From Dasypus novemcinctus (lineage: Eukaryota > Chordata > Mammalia > Cingulata > Dasypodidae), in NCBI RefSeq assembly GCF_030445035.2, contig NC_080682.1, positions 29,556,770 through 29,620,769 of the forward strand: a DNA stretch of 64,000 nt, read 5' to 3'. Below are positions 33,415 to 44,560 of the stretch, one piece after another (the first letter of the stretch is position 1; every line of letters begins with the position of its first letter). The position numbers were made by a program, and so were the translations under genes. The notes under the pieces were generated by a model that was given only the letters and a program-made list of their open reading frames with translations, searched no databases and was not told where the DNA came from.

Positions 33415-34085
33415 GTGTTAAACTTTTATTGGAATGACTATAACCATTTTTATAAAGAGTAAATGTTGTATAAGATAAGAAATGAAATATAATACTCAGC
33501 TTTCTTTCAAATTAGCATCATCAACCCTCTAACCTCACATTGTTACCCCTTCTAATTCAGTTATGGGGGAGACACCTTTGAAACAAGTAATGTTTTGTGA
33601 TTTTGTTTGTTTTGTTGTTTGTGATAGCTGTTCATCTTTTTTTTCTTCCTTCATATTTTTCTCTAATAAAATGTTTGCTACTGTGATAAGTTCATGAAAA
33701 ATATTCTTTTATTAGAGTTTGCTATAGGAGAACTGTGCATTATGGATACTTCTCTTGACAGTAACAATCTAAATTAACGTTGGCAAAAGATTACCTTCTT
33801 AAATTAGTCTTATTGATTCAGCTCTATACCTGTTAGGACAGTTAACAAATGTCATACATTTGGAATGTTATGAATCCAGGTGTCTTTATATATTTTGATT
33901 TTTACCATATGTTAGAGTTTTGATAAAAATTGTCCAGATTTTACATAAGAAATTATTTTTCTGTTCATTTGGTCCTACCTATACAAAATTATGTAAAACT
34001 CATTTTTAAGGCAATATGTAAGCAAGTTTCATTTTCTCTATAAGGGCTAAAAAGAAGAGTTTCCCATAAAAAATTTTAAAAAAAA
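33415..34085. other. Intergenic, no gene seen
   Basis: AT-rich sequence between the ERVL-class element and a SINE. Nothing recognised. Confidence 0.45.
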
Positions 34086-34089
34086 GGAA

Positions 34090-34555
34090 ATAGGGAAGCA
34101 GCTGTGGCTCAATCAGCTGGGTTCCAGTCTACCATAATGGAGGTCCTGGGTTCGCATTCCAGGGACTCCTTGTGAAGGCAGGCTTGCCCATATGCTGTGG
34201 AGCACTGCCTGGCCCACAGATGCTGTGGAGCAATGCCTGGCCCACAGATGCCATGGAGTGCCACCTGGCCAGCAAGTGCCAAGAAGCACCACCTGGCCTG
34301 CAGAGGCCTTGGAGCACTGTCCAGCCACAAGCACTGCACAGAGACAATCTGGCAAGGTGATGCAACAAAAAAGGGAGACAAGCAAAAACATCACAGAAGA
34401 GAATGCAGCAAATGGACACAGAGAGCAGACAGCAAGCGAGTTTTAAGGAGAGAGGGGAAATAAAATAAATAAATCCAGATGCAAAAGAAAGTACAGAGAA
34501 TGGAGACAGAGAGCAGAAAACATGCAAAAAGCCACAAGGATGGGGGGATAATAAT
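34090..34555 (+). repeat. DAS-related SINE variant with internal 28-bp tandem repeats
   Basis: The tRNA-like head has a B-box-like ggttcgcattcc at 34149-34160. It is followed by four to five imperfect copies of an about 28-bp unit (key words gtggagca, cctggcc and cagatg; about 34193-34330). The tail (gatgcaacaaaaaaggga, then aatggacacagagagcagac) is shared with the other DAS SINEs, and the A-rich end is duplicated. Likely a different DAS subfamily from the CpG-rich copies. Confidence 0.75.
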
Positions 34556-34839
34556 ATAAAAAAGAAATTATGTTGAATTTCATTTTAGAAGATCTACTTT
34601 TTAAACCTCTAATTAACAGCTCTGCATGTCCTAGAACTCTAGAAATTACTATGTTAAACTACCAGTTCAATGGAAATAAATTATCATAAAGCATGTTTTC
34701 CAAAGTTTTTTTTAACTTAGCAAAATATACCTAAGCTGTTTTAAAACAGTGAAATGTATCTCAGAGTTAAGCTTTGAATGGAAATGCAGTGCCCAAATCC
34801 TATTCTGCTTAAAAAGTTTATAACAAATACATTTAAAAA

Positions 34840-36345
34840 TGACAACTGAGAGAGTGCTGAGTTCCTAGCCAGGGGAACTCTATGACATTCCCCAATGGAA
34901 CAGCAACAATCACCCAAGTGTAATGGCAAAGACCAATAAAGATGGATGGTCCAACAATGAGCCCTTGATACTGATGTCTCCAATTATGTGCCTGTGTGCC
35001 TGAAATATGAACTAGGCCTAGAGCTGCAGGGTGCTTAAGAGTTACTTCCTGAGAGCCTCCATGTTGCTCATATGTGGCCACTCTCTAAGCCAAACTCAGC
35101 ATGTAAATGCATTACCTTCCCCAGCATGGGACATGACTCCCAGGGATGAGCCTCCCTGGTGCTGAGACTTTACTACCAAGCACCAGCTGGTGATGTAACT
35201 AGAAAAAGACCTTGAATAGGAGGGTAAACTCAGACCAGCAGACTATCTCAGCCTATATGTAATATCAGGTGTTAAAAACTGCTTTTTTTTTTACTTTGGA
35301 TAAAAGGGGGAAATGGAAAGGACAAATGAGTTTATATGGCTATGAGTCTCCAAAAAAGAGTTGGGAGGTCATCAGAAGGGTAATGCTTATGCATGCCCCA
35401 GCAGGGTACCAGAGACAGCCAAAATATATAGAAACCCAGATACTGGTTCTCCTGAGGGCTACAGAGACCCACAAGTTCTGTGGTCATGGCAGATGGCTCT
35501 GGAGTTCAGGACCATGTCAGTTGGCCCTACTTTAGAGTTTATGTTCCTGAGTGTAATGGAGTTGGACTAAGTTATGAACTTTCTATACAAGCTTCTTCTG
35601 TTATTTTTACAGGACCTATGGTTGGTGTTTGGACTGGTGTATACTCAGGAGACCTGAATCTCTGGACTGTCCATGTGACAGCCAGGCCCTGAGCCTCAAG
35701 CAGACTTGCAACTCCTACCCTCTGGTTTACTGGATTTACCCCAGCCAGTTAACAGAGAGGTGAAGAAGGTCAACCACCACACCAGGGAGCCAAGAGTGCC
35801 TACAACTGTAAGCAGGAGAATTACATCCATCATTCATGTGAAACCTAAGCCCATTCTTGATGTAGAGGGGGACTGGACGTAACCATCCCATGGTCCACAG
35901 GCTGGAGGAATAGAGTATGGATTAGAGTGTACTTACTGCTGTTCTGCTAGGTAACTATTGTGATTAGTGAGGGAAGAAATTGTAGCATTAATGTGGAGAA
36001 ACTGATCATGGTAGCTGCTGATGGTAGGGAGAGGGAAGAAGAGATATGATATGGGGGTATTTTCAGGATTTGGAGTTGTCCTGTGTGATGCTACAGGGAC
36101 AGGTGCTGGACATTGTGTGTCCTGTCATGTCCCACTGAGTGGACTGGGGGAGAGTGTGGACTACAACGTAGACCACACCACCGTCCATGTGGTGCAGTAG
36201 TGCTCCAAAATGTATTCACCAGGTAAAAAATGTGCCATGATGATGAAAGAGGTTGTTGATGTGGGAAGTGTGGGGTAGGGAGATAGAGGGTATATGGGGT
36301 TTCATATTTTTTTGAATATAACATTTAAAAAAAATAAAGAAGAAG
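34840..36345 (+). mobile_element. Xenarthran-type L1 3' UTR, sense
   Basis: About 1.5 kb of L1 3' UTR, reverse-complementary to 58150-59560 across almost its whole length. Shared blocks are catgactcccagggatgag (about 35130), aaatggaaaggacaaatgag (about 35312), gttggactaagttatgaac, and the end 'gtggtgcagtagtgctcc' to 'ttcatatttttttgaa'. It ends in an A-rich tail at about 36325-36345. Non-coding. Confidence 0.8.
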
Positions 36346-36499
36346 AAAAAAGAGAGTGGATAGGGAATGAAACCAAAACAATATATGGCAGAATAAATTA
36401 TTTTAAAATATAATTATTAGACTGTTGCCAATAAAAACAAAAGTAGAGATTAAATCTTTAAGATAAAGAGCATATGAGTAAATAAATAAATATATATTT

Positions 36500-38060
36500 A
36501 CATTTTTCTATATTTTTTTATTTTTTTTAATTTATTGTTTTAAGCATTACATAAGGGTTACAAAAAAATATAGAGGATTTCTATATGCTCCACTCCCCAC
36601 ACCTCCTGATTTTCCCACATTAACAACATCCTTCATTAGTGAGGGATATTCATTTTAATTGATGAACACATTTTGAAGCATTGCCACTAAGTGTGGATTA
36701 AAGTTTACATTGTAGTTTGCACTCTCTCCCACCCAATTCTGTAGGTTATGGCAAGATATATAATGATGTGTATCTGTTGTTGCAGTGTCATTCAGGACAA
36801 TTCTGAAGTTCTAAAAATGCTCCTGTTTTACAACTGTTTTATCCTCCCTCCCCTGAGAACTCTGAGTGACCATTGCATCCACATCATTGATATAATTACT
36901 TCCATTGCAAGAATCACAATAAGTCTATAGTAGAATACCAGAAAGTATACTTTAGTCCATAGTCCCTTCCCCAATCCTGACGATTCTGGGTTGGTGATGT
37001 CCACTCCACCTCTAATTGAGTGGGGGCTGCACTCCCATAGGAAAGATGGATGGGACTCTCTTGCTTGCAGTTGCTGGCTTTCCCTGTTCCTTGATATGAT
37101 AGTTGTCCATCATCACCTCCTTGTTAGTAGTCCTGGGTGAGACCAATGAACTGGAAAGTAGGTGTTGCAACTCCATTGAGATTCAGGGTCTAGCTGGCAC
37201 ATGGACAGTCCAAAGATTTAAGTCTCTTGGGTTTATACCTAATAACTCTAGTACTAATTATAGGTTAAAATAGAAAGACAGAATAGCCATATATAGGCAA
37301 ACCACAACTGAGCCCAACTTTGTCACACTGGGGGTATAAATTCCAAAGTAGTGCCCACTGTCAAAGTGCCAAACTCCTGAGCAATCTGCACTGACAATAG
37401 TGGGTGCATGTCTCTAGTACCCTGAAGAGCCCAGCTATTAGTATTAGTATCTACTTTGGCAGTTAATGAGATCCTGCTGACACATGCAAAAGTGTTATCT
37501 CTAGGATGACCTCCTGACTCACTCTGAAGTCTCTTAGCCGTATATATTCATTTGTTTTTACCTTTTCTCCTTTTTGTCAATGACTTTTTCCAGTTGCATT
37601 GCTAGTTGGTGCTTCATAGTAATCTTTTGGTGCCAGGGAGTCTCATCCCTGGGAGTCATGTCCCATGCTTGTGGGAAGGTAATGTATTTATATTCTGGGT
37701 TCAGCTTAGAGAGAGGCCACATTTAAGCAACAAAAAAGCTCCCAGGAGACAACTCTTAGGCACCCTATAATATTGGCTGTTTCAATTTCAAGAGTAAATG
37801 TTCATAAACACAGTCATCAATATGAAGGGTCCATCAATTGACCATCCTCCTTCACTAGTCATTCCCCCTATACTCGGGGGATTCTAGCTATTCCATTAGA
37901 GAATGTGCCAGAGCTCCCCATGATGAGAATTGGATATTCCTTCAGTTATTGTGTGAGTCTCCACCCACTGTGACAATGACCCATGAACATTTAAACACAT
38001 CACAAAAGCCCCACACAAATGGTCCTCCCCTTCCACAGTTATAACCGTTCTACAATCCGA
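36500..38060 (-). mobile_element. Older L1 3' UTR subfamily, antisense
   Basis: Diverged antisense copy of the same 3' UTR type. It has a T-rich start, then 'ttacaaaaaaatatagagga', 'tccttcattagtgaggg', 'ccagggagtctcatccctgg' (about 37632) and 'gagagaggccacattta'. It faces the sense copy at 34840-36345, so two L1 tails abut in tail-to-tail orientation. Non-coding. Confidence 0.7.
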
Positions 38061-38289
38061 ACCTCCTTCAAAAATGAAACCAAGAAAACAGTTAAATATA
38101 ATTAACAAGAAAATGAAATAATGAATGTTTTCAAAATAAGAAATAAAACACAGAATTAAAAAATAACAATAAAATTGTAGTAAAAATAATGGAAATATAT
38201 ATATAATGTTTTTCATATTTAACCTTTCATCACTGTAAGATCTGTTATCCTATATGTACAGTGACATTTTCTTCCATTTGTTTCCACAG

Positions 38290-41200
38290 TGTCTTATCCT
38301 TTTTTTCATTTGGTCTTCAAAGAAATTTTAGGTTACAGAAAATTCAATGCGAAATACAGGAGACTCTGGTATACCTAATACCCCCTCCCTTTTGCCTCTT
38401 CCCCTATTAATAACATTTCATATGTGAATGGTACATTTGTTACAACTGATATATAAATATTGACTCTTAATAACCATGATTAATGGTTTACATTATTGTT
38501 TGCATATTGGACCAAACACTTTTATAAATTTTGATGCAATTAAACATGGCCTAATTATATATCATAGCAAGATCATGTAGGATACTTCCACCACCCCCAA
38601 AATGCTCCCTGTTCCATCTGTTCTATTCCTCCCTCTTTCCCCTTGGGACTCATGGAAACCACCATGCTTCCTTGTCCTTGTCCTTGAAGGACAAGACACA
38701 TAGTTAATTGCAACAACACTGAGGGCTTGAAACACTGGTTTGTCCTCACCCATTATTCCCCAATCCCTGCTCCAACACCTCCTGTTCCTCTATTTGAGAA
38801 CAAAATGGGTATCCCCAGGATGGGAATCCACCACCTTGCCACTTATTATGTGGGTCTCCACCCACTGATAAAACGTACTATAGCAAAATCAACACTCATA
38901 CACTCCCTAGAAACCTGCCCATGGTTTGCACTGTCACAAATGCCCCCCCCAAACCCAACAGTTTTAAACCAGTAACCCCCACTTGCCATATTACCAAAGG
39001 AGCATTCCCAAGATTGTAGTTTCAACCATGTGCCCACCAAACCCCCAGTCCAGTAAACATTCCAACCCACCCTCTCCACCCAAGCCTCCTGACAAACCAA
39101 CACCAGGCAACCAAAATATCATTGCACCACTGTCATGTCCCTCCACTGTACAACTACACTCTCCCACTTTATCATAGATTTTGCCCGTATGGGCATTGGC
39201 TCACAACCTTCTTCTCCCTTTTTATTTCCTATAAGCCTATCTTCTATATTTTAACTCTGTGAGTCCACTCAATTTGCTTGTTTCATATCAGTGAGATCAT
39301 ATAATATTTGTCCTTTAGTACTTGGTTTGCTTCACACAAAGTAAGGTCCGCAAGATACATCCACATTTTCCAGTGTGTTAATACTGTATTCCTTCTTACA
39401 GCTGGATAATATTCCTTTGTGTGTATATACCACAATTTGCTTATCCATTCTTCCATTGAAGGGCATCTGGGCTGATCCCAACTTTTGGCAGTAGTGAATA
39501 ATGCCACTATGAACATTGGTGTGCATATATCTGTCCATGTCCTTGTATTCAGTTCTTCTGGGAATATACCCAACAGTGAAATTGCTGGTTCATTTAGAAG
39601 TTCTATTCTTAGGTTTCTGAGGAATGGACAAATTGTCCTCCACAATGGCTGCACCATTTTACATTCACCTCATCACTGGATGAGGTTTCCCATTCCTTCA
39701 CATCCTTTCCAACACTTGAAGTCCTCTGTATTTTTAGGAGCCACCAGTTGAATGGGTGTAAGATGATATCTCATTGTAGTTTTGATTTGTGTTTTCCCAA
39801 ATGATGTCAAACATATTTTCATGTGCTTTTTAGACCATCTTATTTCTTGTTTGGAGAAGTGTCTATTCAAATCTTTTGCCCATTTTGTAAATGAGCTGTT
39901 TGTCATTTTATTTTCGAAGTGTAGGATTTCTTTATATATGCTGTCTATTAGGCCCCTATCAGATATATGGTTATCAAATGTTTTTCTTCCATTGAATAGG
40001 CTGCTTTTCACTTTCTTGACAAAATACTTTGTGGTGCAAAGGTTTTTAACTTGAGGTCCCATATATCTATTTTTTTTCCTTTCATTCCTTGTACTTTGGA
40101 TGTAAAGTTCTTGAAACCATTTCCTAATACAAGATCCTATAGATGCTTCCCTGTATTACTTTCCAAGGTCTTTATGTTCTTGGCTATTATACTTAGATCT
40201 TTGACCCCTCTTGAGTTAATTTTTGTAAAAGGTGTTTGATGTTGTTCCTCTTTCATTTATTTTTGATATGGATATCCAGATCTCCAAGCATAGTTTGTTG
40301 AAGAGGACATTCTCCCCAGCTGAATGGACTTGGTGGTCATGTCAAATATCATTTGATGATATATGCAAAGAGCCATATCAGAACTATTTGGTTCCATTTG
40401 TCAATATGTCTATCCTTGTGCCAATATCATGCAGTTTTGACCACTGTAGTTTTGTAGTATGCTTTAAGGTCAGGTTGTGTGATTCCTCTCATTTCATTTT
40501 TCTGTTTCAATATGTCTTTAGCTATTTGGGGCCTCTTGCCCTTTCAAATGTATTTTGGAGTTAGTTTTTCCAATTCAGTAAAAAATAATGCTCTGTTGAT
40601 TTTTTTTGGAGGGATTGCATTAAATCTGTATATGTGTTTAGGTAGAATAGACATCTTAATGATGTTTAGTGTTCCTGCCCATGAATAAGGAATATTCTTC
40701 CATTTATTTAAGTCTTCTTTGATTTTCTTTAGCAGTGTTGTGTAGATTTCTGCATACAAGTCATTTACATCTTTGGTTAAATTTATTCCTAGGTATTTGA
40801 TTCTTTTATTTTCTATTGCAAATGGGGTATTTTTCTTGATTTCCTCCTCAGATTGCTCATTATTAGTGTACAGAAATGCTACTGATTTTTGCATGTTGAT
40901 CTTATATCCTGTGACTTTGCCGAACTCATTTTTATGCTCTAGAAGCTTTCTCAGGGCTTTGAATGTACAGGTTCATGTGGTCTGCAAGTAGTGAATTTTT
41001 TATTTCTTCCTTTCCAATTTGAATGCCTTTCATATCTTTTTCTTGCCTAAGTGCTCAAGCAAATACTTCTAACACAATGTTAAACAGAAGCTATGAAAAT
41101 GGGCATCCTTGCTTTGCTCCTGATCTTAGAGGGAAAGTTTGTAGGATTTCACAATTGGATAGGATTTTAGCTGTGGGTTTTTTATATATACCTTTTATCA

Positions 41201-42950
41201 TGTAAAGAAAATTTCTTCTATTCCTAAACTTTGTAGTGTTTTTATCAAGAAATGTGCTGAATTTTGTTGAATGATTTTTATGCATCTATTGAGATGATCA
41301 TGTAGTTTTTCTCATTCAATCTATTTTTATGGTGTATTACAATGATTGATTTTCTTATGCTGAACCATCTTTGCATACCAACAATTAGACCCACTTGGTC
41401 ATGCTGTATAATTCATTTTATATGTTCGTGAATATTATTAGCAAGTATTTTTTTGAGTATTTTGGCATCTAGGTTCATTAAAGGAATGGTTTATAGTTTT
41501 CCTTTCTTTTGGCATCTTTGGCTTTGGTATTAAGGTGATGTTGGTATCACAAAAGGAATTAGAATATGTTTTCTATTCTTCTACATTTTTTAAATGTTTA
41601 AGCAAGGATGGTGTTAGTTCTTTTCAGAATGTTTGGTAGAATTTACCTGTGGCTCCATCTGGTCCTGGACTCTTCTTTGTTGGGAGGTTTTTGATGACTA
41701 ATTCTATCTTGTTGATTGTGATTTGTCCGTTGAGATAATCTATTCCTTATTTTTACAATGTAGGCTGCTTGTGTATTTCTAGAAATTTTCATTTCCTCTA
41801 AATTATACATCTTGTTGGCATATAATTTTTCAAAGTACCCTTTTATTATACTCTATTTCTGTGGGTCAGTGGTTATTTCCCCTTCTTTGATTCTTATTTT
41901 ACATATTTGCCTCTTTTCTGTTTTTTCCTTTGTTGGTCTAACTAAGGGTTTGTCTTTTTTTTTGTCTGTTACAATAGTTTTTCATTTAAAGTCTCTATAG
42001 TCTGATATTAGTATAGCCAGTCCCACACTTTTTAGCTACTGTTTGCTTATAAAATTGTTTTTCAGCCAGTCACTTTTATTCTTCCTGCATTCCTGGGTTT
42101 TAGGTGGGTTTCTTATAGACAGAATACAGTAGAACATATTTCCTTATCCATTCTGCCAATCTGTGTCTCTTGACTGGTGAGTTTAATCCATTAACATTCA
42201 ATATTATTAGTGACAAAGAATTACATTAGCAAAATTTTCTTTAGGTTTATGTATGCAATATGTTTTTTTTATTTCTCTTTTTGTCTTTTTAGTTGTTCTT
42301 ATACTCTCCTCCCACTTGCTCTCCCCTGTTTTTTTCATTTTGACCTGCAGAACTTCCTTTAGTATTTCTTGAAGTGCAGGTTTCTTATTGACATATTCTC
42401 TTAATCTATCTTTATTTGTGAATATTTTGAGCTCTCCCTCATTTTTAGATGCCAGCTCTGCTGGATAAATAATTCTTGGCTAACCATTTTTCTTTTAGCA
42501 CCTTAACTCTATCATACCACTGTCTTCTTGTCTCCATGGTTTCAGATGAGAAACCAGCACTTAATCTTATCGAGTTTCCCTTGTTTGTGATGGTTCTCTT
42601 TTCTCTTCCTACTTTCAGTATTCTCACTTTGTCTTCAACATTGGAAAATTTGACAAGTATATATCTTTGAGTAGGCCTGTTTTGATTCTTACTGTTTGGA
42701 TTTTACTGCATTTCATGGACATGTACCTCCATTTCCCTCAATAGGGCTGGGAGGTTGTCAGCCATTATTTCCTCCAACACTCCTTCTGTTCTCCTTCTGG
42801 GATGCTTATAATGCATACAGTTGTTGTGCGTTTAGTGTTGTCATTCAAATCCCTAAGTCCCTGTTGAACTTCTATCTTTTTATCTATCTGTTCTACTATC
42901 TGACTTCATATATACTATCTTCCACATTGCTAATTCTATCCTCTGCCTAG
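38290..42950 (-). mobile_element. L1 element, antisense: 3' UTR, ORF2 and ORF1-like parts
   Basis: From left to right the order is 3' UTR (38290-39270), ORF2 from C-terminus to RT and the endonuclease-RT linker (39280-42240), and an ORF1-like end (42300-42950). Minus-strand peptides include CPSMEEWISKLWYIHTKEYY (39283-39657), KWAKDLNRHFSKQEI and TTMRYHLTPIQL (39673-40062), [15 protein letters not shown] (40544-40894) and FPLRSGAKQGCPFS (41091-41285). The YADD-equivalent reads LADH at about 40971-40994, so a catalytic aspartate is lost. At 42445-42627, GNSIRLSAGFSSETMETRRQ belongs to the ORF1 C-terminal domain. Most of the endonuclease is missing. Stops and frameshifts are frequent. Confidence 0.88.
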
Positions 42951-42959
42951 AATAGAGTA

Positions 42960-43140
42960 ATATATAGAATTAAGGAAAAGGCCAGAATTGTGAGAAGAGG
43001 GGAAAGAAAAAAGAAAAGAGAGAAAGAAAAAAGTAAAAAAAGGGAAAAAAGAGAAAAAAGGGGAGAGAAAGAGGAAGAAAATGAGAAAATTGGAGGCCAA
43101 ATGAAATGATATGAATGAAAGAAAACAGAAAACAAGATAT
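42960..43140. repeat. Purine-rich (GA) low-complexity tract
   Basis: About 180 bp made almost only of A and G on the plus strand (gaaagaaaaaagaaaagaga and similar). It abuts the 5' end of the antisense L1 and precedes a cluster of SINEs. Confidence 0.85.
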
Positions 43141-43159
43141 AAAGAGGAAGGAAAAGGAA

Positions 43160-43600
43160 GTATTTATAGTTCAGGCAACTGGGTTCCCACCTACCACATG
43201 GGAGGTTGCTAGTTTGGATATCAGTTTATCCTAAAGAGAACAGTGAGCTTGTGTGACAGGTACTGTGGCAATCTGACACAATAGGAGACACAAGAAGGAA
43301 AAAGCATGGTGAGAGACACAACAAAGCAGGGATCAGAGTTTCCTGGTGCCCTACACGAAAGAGTAAGCTGACAGGATGGGCAGGTGTGGCAAGCTGACAC
43401 AATGAGATGATGCAACAATAGACCTGGTGAGAAAATATCAGTATAAGACACACAATAAAGCAGGGAGCAGAGATGGATCAAACAATTACACACCTTCCTC
43501 CCATATCCAAGGTCCCAGGTTTGGCTCCCAGTGCCTCCTAAAGAAGTAAGGAATTCAAACAGTCACAACAAATGTGAATAAAAAAAAAAAAGGAGTTGGA
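43160..43600 (+). repeat. DAS-family SINE, diverged subfamily
   Basis: The tRNA-like head (cctaccacatgggaggttgc) is followed by a body with repeated words: acaaagcagg(g)a appears at about 43321 and, as ataaagcaggga, at about 43448, and gatgatgcaacaatagac occurs between. A second head-like stretch near 43500-43540 (aaggtcccaggtttggctcc) suggests a dimer or two nested copies. The tail is an A-run at 43579-43592. Confidence 0.65.
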
Positions 43601-43800
43601 GAGAAATAAATTTAAAAAATCTTTAAAAAAATTAAAAAGATGAAGGACAGAAAAGGAATGCATAGATAGAGAAAACTGGTAATCAAAAGGAAATAAAACC
43701 AGAGAAATGAAGGGGAAATACTACAAACAAGAAACAAGACTGCACTGACTCATTTTAAAAACTGAAGAAAGAAGAAAACAAAAATAAACACAGAGAAGAA

Positions 43801-44205
43801 TTTGCCCAATAGATACGGGTGCGCCTACCACATGGGAGGTCCACAGTTCAAACCCCAGGCCTCCTTGACCCATGTGGAACTGGCCCACATGCAGTGCTGA
43901 TGCGTGCAAGGAGTGCTGTGCCACACAGGGATGTCCCCAGCATAGGAGAGCCCCATGCACATGGAGTGCACCTCGTAAGGAGAACCGCCCGGTGCAAAAG
44001 AAAGTGCAGCCTGCCCCAAAATGGCACTACACACACAGAGAACTGACACAACAAGATGATGCAATAAAATGAAACACAGATTCCCGGTGCTGCTGATAAG
44101 AATAGAAGCGGTCACAGAAGAATACACAGCAAATGGACACAGAGAGCAGACAACTGGGATGGGGGGAAGGGGAGAGAAATAAATAAAATAAAATTTAAAA
44201 ATAAA
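43801..44205 (+). repeat. DAS SINE, sense
   Basis: Same CpG-rich DAS type as 7846-8275, with B-box-like ggt(c)cacagttcaaaccccagg around 43840-43861, body words gcaaggagtg and gaaagtgcagcctgcc, and tail gcaaatggacacagagagca. The first bases of the head are degraded. Open frames over it on both strands are not genes. Confidence 0.88.
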
Positions 44206-44464
44206 TAAGTACAGAAAAACATTCTTCTCTCCTAGATCCCTAAGGATTTTCTTAGGCTGTTAGTGTTCATCAATCATTCACCCTGAAGCCTGCCCTCTGC
44301 AGGTTTTGAACAGTGGTTTAGTGTTAAAATAAGGAAAATTTATGAAAAGGAAACTTCTTTTCATAAAATAAGAGATCCAAGAAAAGCTAATACAAACAGA
44401 ATGTCTATATGTTCCCTATCATTATGTTTCACCTGGATGCCTGATAACCTGATGGATTACTTCT

Positions 44465-44560
44465 CAAGGAATAACCCAGAATCTAACCAGGGACCTCATA
44501 TATGGGAGGCAAGAATTCTTCCACTGAGGCTAAACTGTCTCCTTAGGTGCATTCGTCTTT
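44465..44560 (-). repeat. Partial DAS-type SINE head, antisense
   Basis: Read on the minus strand this has the tRNA-like pattern of another DAS subfamily (tcagtggaagaattcttgcc, then cctcccatatatgaggtccctggtt). Only the head of about 90 bp is visible. Confidence 0.5.
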
